This document shows, piece by piece, positions 46,439 to 54,216 of a stretch of 64,000 nt of DNA. Source of the DNA: Candidatus Methylacidiphilum fumarolicum. Lineage in GTDB: Bacteria > Verrucomicrobiota > Verrucomicrobiia > Methylacidiphilales > Methylacidiphilaceae. The notes under the pieces are model-generated. The model saw nothing but the letters and a program-made list of their open reading frames with translations. It was not told where the DNA came from and made no database searches. The stretch is from positions 1,240,001 through 1,304,000 of the forward strand of contig NZ_OX458932.1 of NCBI RefSeq assembly GCF_949774925.1, read 5' to 3'. How positions within the stretch are numbered: position 1 is the stretch's first letter; the number at the start of each line of letters is the position of its first letter. The position numbers were made by a program, and so were the translations under genes.

Positions 46439-46760
46439 AAAAAATCAGTAGCTTTATAAAGATCCTTCAAGGTTATTTTATTAAAGGATTTTCTTAGTTT
46501 CGCCGACCTTGTTTGTATAATCTCCCTTGTCAATTCTTCTAGGTAAAAATTTTATCTTTGTTCTGAAAGAAGGTCTTTGTTTAAAAACAGATAGCTTTTC
46601 TCTTCTTTTTCAGTCATCAAAGAAAGCAGCCTTAGAGTGGAAAATCAAAATTTTCCCATTTCTAAGTTCCAACACCAATTTTTTTTTCAGAGAAAGAGTA
46701 AGTTTTTGGGAATAAAGCCTTCTGCTTTTTGCTTGTATCTTTTTGAAGAGCCATTTTGTC
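46439..46760. other. Intergenic region before the Met-rich barrel gene
   Basis: About 320 AT-rich bases. A long-loop hairpin of ATCCTT/AAGGAT near 46460-46490 might end the GH57 transcript. Short open frames here lack ribosome sites and look like noise. Confidence 0.35.
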
Positions 46761-48188
46761 ATGAAAAAATTATATTTATTTTTTCCTCACGTTACTTGTT
46801 GTATTTGTGTCTTAAGCCTTTGGTCTTTGGGAGAGTTTTGTTTGGCAGGCAACGAAGATGATGGCGTTGTTATTAATAAAACAAAAGAAGAGCATCAAGC
46901 CTTGCCGAATGCTTCTCCAACTGAGATTTTAAATAACCTATCCAATAGAAAAGACCCATCTTTAAATACTCAAAATATTTCCACTTCAATAGCTCAGGAA
47001 ACGGTTGTTTTAGGTAGAGAACCTTCTCTGCTTCTGCCCTGGGAAAATAGCAAAGTAGATTTAGATTCTCGAGAGATATGGTCGGACAAGATAGCAGCTA
47101 GTGATGCTCCAGCTGGCCTAATGGGAACCGCTCATATGCATAGGAAGTACCAGCCGATGATTGGTTTCTGGTGGATGTATATGAACATGGGGCCAGATTA
47201 TTATCAGGGAAGCAATGCAATGAATCTCAATGGATTAGAAGCCATACGCTTTGCTGGTAAACCCGTGGCTATGGGTGATGTTTCGATGTTTATGGAACAG
47301 TACATGCCGATGCTCATGCTTGGATTGACTGACAATCTAACCTTTATGGCAATGTTTCCCATATGGAATAAGCAAATGGATATGGTAGGATTGCCCATGG
47401 GTGGATTTATGTCAGGAGGAATGCATGGAATGGGGGGAATGCATACTGGTTCTGGAGGATTACCTTTACAGCCCATGCCCCCAGGCAGCCGCATGTCTAT
47501 AGCAGCTGTTGGCCTTGGAGATGTTAATTTTCAATGGATCTATAAACTGTTAGATTTCCATAGGCATAGGCTTCAAATGAACCTTGGTTTTTCAGTGCCT
47601 ACAGGATCGATTGATGAAACAATGTCTGATATGGCTGGACACCGTGTTTATCCTTATGATATGCAACTTGGCTTAGGTGTTCCTGCTTTCATCGGGGCAT
47701 TAACGTATCTTGGACAAAGCGAAGATAGGCATTGGGGCTGGGGAGTACAAGGTTATACAACTGTTCCTGTTGGAAGAAACTCTCAGGGGTATGCTTGGGG
47801 AAATTCATTTTTTGGAAATGGCTGGGTCTCTTACAATTTTACCAATTGGGCTTCCATCAATTTTAGTGGTGTTGGTTCCTATCAAGGTGGGATTCATGGA
47901 GCTAACCCTGTTAACGAACTTTCAATTCGAACAGCCCCTTTTATTGCAATGCCTGACATCGTTGCATCTTGGACAGGTGGTGAATGGGCTGGGGCAGCCT
48001 TAGGTGTGAACATGAGAATGCCAGGTTTCGCAAGAGAAGGTTTCCAAAAAGTAGCGACCTCTCCAGAAAGTGCTCTGCAAGGAAATTTTCTTACGGCTCA
48101 GATTGTCAAACCCGTTTATCAATCTTGGAATGGTGTTCAATATGGAATGAATTGGATGGCGACTTTATCGTGGCAATGGTGGTATTGA
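46761..48188 (+). CDS. Met-rich outer-membrane beta-barrel protein
   Basis: A 475-residue exported protein; the ATG at 46761 gives a clean signal peptide, preferable to the TTG at 46743. After a polar linker comes a barrel domain with alternating aromatic strands and a final aromatic WQWWY. The first half is extraordinarily rich in methionine, with MYMNMG, MFMEQYMPMLMLG and a Met/Gly/His loop (MHGMGGMH). Relatives in other bacteria share the HMHRKYQPMIGFWWMYMNM-like start, and I recall them often lying in copper-handling loci. A copper-related role is therefore inferred, not shown. It is flanked by non-coding decayed DNA. Confidence 0.65.
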   Translation: MKKLYLFFPHVTCCICVLSLWSLGEFCLAGNEDDGVVINKTKEEHQALPNASPTEILNNLSNRKDPSLNTQNISTSIAQETVVLGREPSLLLPWENSKVDLDSREIWSDKIAASDAPAGLMGTAHMHRKYQPMIGFWWMYMNMGPDYYQGSNAMNLNGLEAIRFAGKPVAMGDVSMFMEQYMPMLMLGLTDNLTFMAMFPIWNKQMDMVGLPMGGFMSGGMHGMGGMHTGSGGLPLQPMPPGSRMSIAAVGLGDVNFQWIYKLLDFHRHRLQMNLGFSVPTGSIDETMSDMAGHRVYPYDMQLGLGVPAFIGALTYLGQSEDRHWGWGVQGYTTVPVGRNSQGYAWGNSFFGNGWVSYNFTNWASINFSGVGSYQGGIHGANPVNELSIRTAPFIAMPDIVASWTGGEWAGAALGVNMRMPGFAREGFQKVATSPESALQGNFLTAQIVKPVYQSWNGVQYGMNWMATLSWQWWY

Positions 48189-49111
48189 AAATTCTCCTTA
48201 GGACGCAAGCATGATTCTTGCCCACAAGTATCGTACTTGTGATTTGAACATGAGGCAGGCAATATCTACTGTCCGTGGATGGGGGGGGCCCGTTCCCAAT
48301 CTTTCTTTGCCATTTACCCTCCTGTTTTCTGCAATTTCAAAAGAAAAAAGAACACGATAGGTTCATCACGCACACCAATGATCAATTTCGGATCGAAGTA
48401 GTGCGCAGGCTGATTCCGAAGCTTAGCTAGGTACATGGTTGCTTAAACAAATACGATTTGGTGACAAGATTCTTTTGACCACGATTTATCTCATAGCTGA
48501 TTGGGGGCGTATCCCCTTCGCCGTCAATGTCAAGGCCGTTATACAATTGGTCACCGAGAGTCAAAAACCATGGCGAAGTAACTGGTCGCCTACAGAAGCA
48601 TAACATGGATAGAAGGCACTATTTTCGTTACCGTCGAAATCGAAGGATCTGAATGCCTGCAACATGAGCAAGCACAAGCATTTGGCCATACCCATTGCAA
48701 ACATGTGCTTCTTCAAGTTTAAGCGCTAATTAAAGAAGAGGTTGAAAGGCTCAACGCTATCGTTGTCCAACCTGAGGGTGAACAGCATCATCGTGGTGCA
48801 GTGGAAATAGCTCATGCGTTTCAGCCTTAATGTTGGAATCTGGCAACGTATGACATACTTGATGAAAACCTAGGAATATTATCGTGGTGCGGGATTTGGC
48901 TGTAAGCAGGTAATTAAAAATTCAAAGTTGATCTGGTACAGAGTCTACATATATTTGGCCGAGCTTGAACAGATTCTTGCCAACGAGGGAAAGTAGTATG
49001 GGATGCTAATTGGTGAAGACGAACCTAAATTTTCGAATGCCAAAATGTAAGGACACTTGCAGTCTGTCCTAAGGCAAATGAAAACAGATGTTCTAAGGTA
49101 TGTTTATGTGC
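48189..49111. other. Gene-poor decayed region
   Basis: About 920 bases without an intact gene. The composition is more mixed than the flanks. Short translatable pieces exist, such as EVERLNAIVVQPEGEQ near 48745-48785, but stops interrupt every frame. About 90 bases at 48393-48487 resemble 52131-52220, so both are probably remains of the same lost gene or element. I could not name it. Confidence 0.45.
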
Positions 49112-50131
49112 TCACTTTTTAGCGGCAACTAAAAGCGGAGAATGATAGCCAATATCATGGTAAGTAAATTTTGTGAATCCAACTTCTCTTAGCCATTCTT
49201 CGTATTCTTCTGCAGAATAAATACCACCTTCTTTTGTATTTACAAGCATGCGCAGTCCAAAGAGAACGGCTTCTACTGGTTCAGTGCGCTGACGGTTAGG
49301 TAAAAATTCCAAAATGGCAATTCGGCCATCAGTATCCATAATTTTTGCAATTTTTTTTAATAATCTCCGGCTCTTGATTTCCCCTTCCGAATGGAGGATA
49401 TGACCAAAAATTACAAGGTTGAAATTTTTCTGAGGATATTCTATTTCCTCAATGTTTCCTGCTAAAAACTCATAGCGATCTTCCATTCCATGTCTTTGAA
49501 CATAAGCTTGAGTATAAGCAAGGACTCTGGGAAAATCCACTGCTGTAACCTTTGTTTGTTTATTAGCCAAGGCAATAGCAAGACTCCAGACAGCCGATCC
49601 ACAGCCTATATCTAACACTTCAAGCATATGAGAAGAATTAGCTTCTCCAATAATTGCTTGCGCTGCCTTTACTGCAGGATTACGATGAACAATATGAAGA
49701 AACCTAATAAGCTTTGGGAAAAACTCCTCAGCTTTACTTTGCGTTTCTACTCCCTCGGGAGGGCCTCCTTTGAGAACAGCTTCGGTCAATATTTTCCAAT
49801 CTTCATTTAGAAATGAATCTTGTAAGAAATCACCAATATAATCTTGGCTCTCCTCAACTAACAACTCTTTGGAAAGGGAAGAAAGTTGGTAGCTTTCTTT
49901 ATCTTTTTCAAGAAGGTCTAATGCCGTAAGACCATCCAGAAAAAAACTAAGGCCTCTTAAGCTTGCTCCCGTGATGTTGGCTATTTCACTAAGAGACATT
50001 TTATGACTGTTAAGAATCTTAAAAATATGCAGTTGAAAAGCAGTTTTTAAAATATGATTTGCTCTTGTATCATTAAGAAATGTAAAAAGATGTAAAGGAT
50101 TGAAAGGAAATTCAAAAGCTGTTTTGCTCAT
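49112..50131 (-). CDS. O-methyltransferase-type SAM-dependent methyltransferase
   Basis: A 339-residue protein with two parts. The N-terminal winged-helix dimerisation domain (about residues 15-95, ANHILKTAFQLHIFKILN) is typical of the plant-COMT/hydroxyindole O-methyltransferase fold. The C-terminal Rossmann domain has SAM motif I LDIGCGSAVWSLAIA. The acceptor is unknown; relatives methylate small aromatic or polyketide-like molecules, and some bacterial ones modify pigments or hopanoid-related compounds. It is isolated between two decayed regions, a setting that suggests horizontal acquisition. Confidence 0.85.
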   Translation of the reverse strand: MSKTAFEFPFNPLHLFTFLNDTRANHILKTAFQLHIFKILNSHKMSLSEIANITGASLRGLSFFLDGLTALDLLEKDKESYQLSSLSKELLVEESQDYIGDFLQDSFLNEDWKILTEAVLKGGPPEGVETQSKAEEFFPKLIRFLHIVHRNPAVKAAQAIIGEANSSHMLEVLDIGCGSAVWSLAIALANKQTKVTAVDFPRVLAYTQAYVQRHGMEDRYEFLAGNIEEIEYPQKNFNLVIFGHILHSEGEIKSRRLLKKIAKIMDTDGRIAILEFLPNRQRTEPVEAVLFGLRMLVNTKEGGIYSAEEYEEWLREVGFTKFTYHDIGYHSPLLVAAKK

Positions 50132-50254
50132 ATGATATTGGGTTTACTATTTTTTTAAAAAAAAGGCAAATCTAATAGAAAGAACGGTAATTATAAACGG
50201 CGCGGGAATACCTATCCCCTTGAGGAGATTGGGATGAGAGCGCTGCAAACGGCT

Positions 50255-50672
50255 ATTTGCCTTGGCATACTGTGATGTAACGACGAATGACTTCCGCCGA
50301 TACTGCCTCAGCCGTTCCCACACAGTAGGCTGCGTCTATAAGTGTTCCCAGCGATACCCAATGTTTTTGAGCTTCGGAAACCTTTTTCGAGAACCACCCG
50401 GAACATGTAACTCTTGAGGAATCCCACGATCGATGAAGTCGCTCAACGAGGCGGGGCCGATACGAAGCAATGCCCCTGGTCGATGTCCGTTCTCAAAACT
50501 GGCAGCCGAAAGCCGTGCTGCCGTCAATATTTGGCGAGCAGAGCCTTGCAGGCTGCGTTCACCTCGCCAGAGTGGATTCTGCGTTGGTATTTTAGTATCC
50601 ATACGAAGGAATAGGCGAGCTGATAATGCACCCATTGCGTTTTTCCGGTTTGCCGTGGATCAGTCATAATGC
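50255..50672 (-). pseudogene. IS200-type Y1 transposase tnpA, degenerate
   Basis: From the ATG at 50672 the frame reads YQLAYSFVWILKYQRRI, the conserved start of IS200-like Y1 transposases. After a stop it continues as HGFRLPVLRTDIDQGHCFVSAPPRL, where the HUH metal motif (normally HVH before LFVSAPP) has been lost. Later pieces match AYCVGTAEAVSAEVIRRYI, the conserved helix holding the catalytic tyrosine region. Stops and frameshifts make it non-functional. Confidence 0.7.
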
Positions 50673-50749
50673 TATGCATAGTATCTGTGGAAGGGGTCCG
50701 CCTCCTATCCCTGAAGTGTATCTCCAAAAGAGAGGCTCCCCATCATTCA

Positions 50750-51920
50750 GCAAGGCCAGTTGGATGCGGCCAAGGTCTGGGAGACGTGTCGGAACGTGCA
50801 TTTCAAGGCTCGCAAGACGAATGCGCTATGGCCTGGACGCGGCGAAAATCAAGAAGCCACCGCCGGAGGCTGCTACGTCTTGCATGCCCAAATGGTCCAA
50901 CAGATCTTTCGCGCCTTCGACGCAGCCGTGGAAGTAGCTCGCAGGAACCGCCGCGATGGCCGCAGAGAAATACGTTATCCATACAAGGATAAACGCTTTT
51001 TCCCTCTCATGTTGGCCGGCCTAACCAATGGGAATAAAGGAAAAGCAAATCGTTCTCCCTATGGGGCGAGGAGGATCGTTTCTGATATTGCCGCGTCCCG
51101 CTTGGCTTTTGCATAAATCCGCTTGCCTGATCCTCTGGAATGACCTGCCCAACGAATGGCACATAACCCTTGTCGAGTTGGCAGACGATCCGAACTTGCA
51201 AGAGCCCACGGAACAGTGTGCCACGGTGGATTTCCGGCCAAATTCACCAGGCCATCATTGTCTCCAACAACGGGATCACTCTAGTCGTTTCCGGGCAAGG
51301 CTAGCGCACCATCAAGCGGTTGTACAGCAAGCAACTTTGCGAAATCCAGAAAAAGTGGTCCCGATGCAGGAAGGGCAGCCGGCGAATGCGCAAGCTCAGA
51401 CGAGCCAGAGCGAAGCGCACACTGCGTCATAAACGCAGGCATCTCGACCTGCGCCATAAAGACATCCGTAAGGTCGTAAACTTCTGCCTGTATCATGGAA
51501 TTCAATCCATCTTCGCTGGTAACCCGGATGGAGTACGTCGCGGCGCCTGTAGACGCCGTCCCAACCAGCGGATGAGCCAGTGGAAATACAGCAAGGGAGT
51601 AGATTATTTGATACAGAAGTCGGGGCAAGCCCGCATCATGTGCTTCACTGGGGACGAACGGGGCAGGTCCAGCCAGTGTCCAGAAGGCGGTCAGCGACAT
51701 AAACCCCATGAGCGGAATTGGCGATGGTCGAAATGTGGCTTTTAGGGCCACCGGGATGAGGTCGGAGGTGTCAACCTGCACCCGTTGACCTTTAGCTTGG
51801 TGGTGCTATTTCCAATGCATATCATGTATCTGCGACCCAACCCTCTGCAAGGAGGGATCGCCGGGATAAACAGCCGGCAGCCGGGAGGCATTGGTAGCCT
51901 AGACAGGGGCCAAGGTTGTC
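50750..51920 (+). pseudogene. tnpB of the IS605-type element, degenerate
   Basis: TnpB pieces in shifting frames. One is around VWETCRNVHFKARKTNALWP (50785-50840). A middle piece follows with LPMGRGGSFLILPRPAWLL (51055-51115). A third runs from 51320 with KLRRARAKRTLRHKRRH and VVNFCLYHGIQSIFAGNPDG. The zinc ribbon is damaged: SSQCPEGGQ has lost one cysteine, and RWSKCGF has Trp where the partner cysteine should be. The tail PNPLQGGIAGIN is typical of this TnpB branch. It differs from the TnpB of the IS607-type copies. Confidence 0.72.
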
Positions 51921-52006
51921 TATCTGAAGCCCGGCCTCAAGCGCTGCCGGTTCGCCGTCGTATTCCTCATGGGAACCGTCCACAGACCGTGCATAGTAGC
52001 TAGAAG

Positions 52007-52029
52007 CTCATCCGCTTTAGCGGGTTGAG
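52007..52029 (+). repeat. Right-end hairpin of the IS605-type element
   Basis: The imperfect palindrome CTCA-CCGC-TTTA-GCGG-TGAG lies about 90 bases beyond the tnpB tail. IS200/IS605 elements carry such a hairpin at the right end, where TnpA binds and where the TnpB omega-RNA scaffold ends. Confidence 0.55.
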
Positions 52030-52030
52030 A

Positions 52031-52460
52031 GTGTCACCAACACATACGAATTTGTCTTCTTTCTGCTTTTGGATCTATTTCAGGTAGCATTTTTTTATTA
52101 GTTTTTTTAAAACAGTATACTCTTTCTAAGTATTCGAAGCATGGCGCAGGTTGATTCCGACGCTTGGCTAGACACGAGGATGGATAAAAGACTACGATTT
52201 GGTGGCAAGATTCATTCGGTCACGATCTGCTACTGCGGCCGACAGCTTGGATTCTGTTGCTGGCTGTGTGCAAGACGACATAGCTTGCCGGTGGAGCAAT
52301 CCATCATCACGATCTTAATGCAGTGATCAATTTATGGAAATTGGACATGAGTTCCCCTGTCTTTAGCCTTTGGCAAGAAAGCTCTAGCAAACAACGGCAT
52401 GACGAGCATGCACCGACCACGACGAGCTTGCCAGTCAGCTTTGAGTCTGTTGAGACAGGT
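52031..52460. other. Decayed region between the IS605 remnant and upp
   Basis: About 430 bases with no intact gene. It includes 52131-52220, which resembles 48393-48487 at roughly 70-75% identity by eye. One 61-codon open frame at 52141 covers this stretch but has no ribosome site and is judged a remnant. Confidence 0.4.
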
Positions 52461-53114
52461 TTAAGGAGGTCCTTTGGGAACGGAAGACTCCTCAAATAGA
52501 CCAAAAAGTCTATCTCCAGCATCCCCTAAACCAGGAAGGATAAAACCGCTGGGATTGATTTCGCGATCCACACACCCAGCGATAATTTCAACATCGTCAA
52601 AGGTCTGTTGGATTCTTTTAATTCCTTCGGGACTTGCAATACAACAGACGACTCTGATAGAAATAGCCCCACAATCTTTTAAAAATTTAATCGTTTTGAT
52701 CATCGTATGCCCTGTAGCTATCATGGGATCAAGTATAAAGATATGATGATGGGGCTTTATACTGGGGATTGGCCCGTGATAAAGGGTGCTTTCTAATGTC
52801 TTTTCATTTCTTACGGCTCCTAAAAAAAAGACTTGGGATTCTGGAATAAGCGACTGAAAACTTTTTAGCATGCCAAGACCCGCACGAAGAATCGGGGTAA
52901 GGATGATTTCTTGACCAAAAATAAATGTCGAAGTTTTTTCAAGAGGAGTCTCAATTTCAGTAGGCTCTAAGGAAAGACTTTTAGTGGCAAAGGTAGCTAA
53001 TATAGAAGAGACTTGATCCATGTAAAGTCCAAAAAGGCTTTTAGGTGTTTTCCTATCTCTGAGCCGTGTTAACCGATCAATAAGTAAAGGATGTTCTATT
53101 ATCTGTAATGACAT
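52461..53114 (-). CDS. upp: Uracil phosphoribosyltransferase
   Basis: A 217-residue enzyme converting uracil and PRPP to UMP. The PRPP-binding loop ILDPMIATGHTM, the TPILRAGLGM segment and the C-terminal uracil site LPGLGDAGDRLFG are all present, at the usual family length. It is divergent from hemB with 81 bases between starts. Confidence 0.94.
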   Translation of the reverse strand: MSLQIIEHPLLIDRLTRLRDRKTPKSLFGLYMDQVSSILATFATKSLSLEPTEIETPLEKTSTFIFGQEIILTPILRAGLGMLKSFQSLIPESQVFFLGAVRNEKTLESTLYHGPIPSIKPHHHIFILDPMIATGHTMIKTIKFLKDCGAISIRVVCCIASPEGIKRIQQTFDDVEIIAGCVDREINPSGFILPGLGDAGDRLFGLFEESSVPKGPP

Positions 53115-53195
53115 TTGATTTTAAAGCTGTACTTTCATCTAATAAAAGCAAAATTCTTTCCACCTTTACTAGATTCTAAGTAATATTTAAAAGCT

Positions 53196-54206
53196 ATGAA
53201 AGAAAAACAACTCGATCTGTCGAGAAGGCCTAGAAGATTTAGAGCTAGCAGGCAAATTCGCAGCTTACTTACAGAAACACAGCTGACAATAAGTAATCTG
53301 ATTTGCCCCTTGTTTGTTCAGGAAAAAAAAGGTAAGGAAGAGATTGGCTCAATGCCTGGCATTTTCAGGTATTCTTTAGAAAACCTTTTAGAAGTCTGTT
53401 CGGAACTCCGAGAAAAGGGACTTAATGCTGTGGCTTTATTCCCATATGTTCCAAAAGAAAAAAAGGATGATAGTGGCTCTCTCGCTTTGGATCCAGAAGG
53501 ATTAATCCCAAAAGCAGTTTCGGCAATCAAAAAAAACATTCCTGAGCTTCTTGTTATCACAGACATTGCATTAGATCCCTATACGACCCATGGCCATGAT
53601 GGATTATGGAATGAGCACTTAGGCGATGTGGATAACGATGCGACTGTCGAAATATTAACAAAGATGGCGGTGATGCTTGGGAAAATGGGAGCTGATTTTG
53701 TAGCTCCTTCAGACATGATGGATGGAAGGGTCGGTCAAATAAGAAAAGCTCTCGATTCCGAAGGATTAACGAAAACAGGCATTCTTGCTTATTCAGCAAA
53801 ATATGCTTCAGCCTTTTATGGACCATTTAGAGAAGCGGTTGGTTCTGCAAAAAAAAGGGGATATTATCTTGATAAAATGACCTACCAACTCAATCCTTCC
53901 AATAGGAGAGAAGCATGTTTAGAAGCATTACTCGATGAAAAAGAGGGTGCCGATATCCTCATGGTTAAGCCAGCTGGACCCTATCTTGATATTATATATC
54001 AAATCAGACAAAATACCCTTTTACCCGTAGCAGCCTACCAGGTATCGGGAGAGTATTCGGCTATTGTAGCTGCTGGCTTAAACGGTTGGCTAGATCCTAA
54101 AAAAGCTGCTATTGAATCGTTAATAGCTATTAAACGGGCGGGGGCTGATATGATATTAACTTATTTCGCTCAATCATTGGCAAAAGATCCTTCTTTTAAT
54201 CTTTAG
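53196..54206 (+). CDS. hemB: Porphobilinogen synthase, Mg-type
   Basis: A 336-residue enzyme joining two 5-aminolaevulinate molecules in haem/sirohaem synthesis. The two Schiff-base lysines are in AYSAKYASAFYGPF and DILMVKPAGPYLD. The metal loop reads DIALDPYTTHGHDG: Asp/Ala/Thr replace the three cysteines of zinc enzymes, so it should be a magnesium-dependent HemB. Its product feeds haem for the oxidase and globins and sirohaem for NirB. glnE follows with 10 bases between. Confidence 0.94.
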   Translation: MKEKQLDLSRRPRRFRASRQIRSLLTETQLTISNLICPLFVQEKKGKEEIGSMPGIFRYSLENLLEVCSELREKGLNAVALFPYVPKEKKDDSGSLALDPEGLIPKAVSAIKKNIPELLVITDIALDPYTTHGHDGLWNEHLGDVDNDATVEILTKMAVMLGKMGADFVAPSDMMDGRVGQIRKALDSEGLTKTGILAYSAKYASAFYGPFREAVGSAKKRGYYLDKMTYQLNPSNRREACLEALLDEKEGADILMVKPAGPYLDIIYQIRQNTLLPVAAYQVSGEYSAIVAAGLNGWLDPKKAAIESLIAIKRAGADMILTYFAQSLAKDPSFNL

Positions 54207-54216
54207 TTTGGAATGT

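Larger units (their letters stand above)
50205..52030. mobile_element. Decayed IS200/IS605-family element (divergent tnpA and tnpB)
   Basis: About 1.8 kb with higher G+C than the flanks. It holds a broken Y1 transposase gene on the minus strand and a broken tnpB on the plus strand, the IS605 arrangement. A possible left-end hairpin (ATCCC/GGGAT at 50214-50235) and a right-end hairpin (52007-52029) mark the ends approximately. Neither gene is intact. Confidence 0.75.

Noticed and set aside
46527..46861. Two short frames upstream of the Met-rich barrel gene
   Set aside because: They are low-complexity Phe/Lys/Ser-rich translations of AT-rich DNA without a ribosome site, and one overlaps the true signal peptide.
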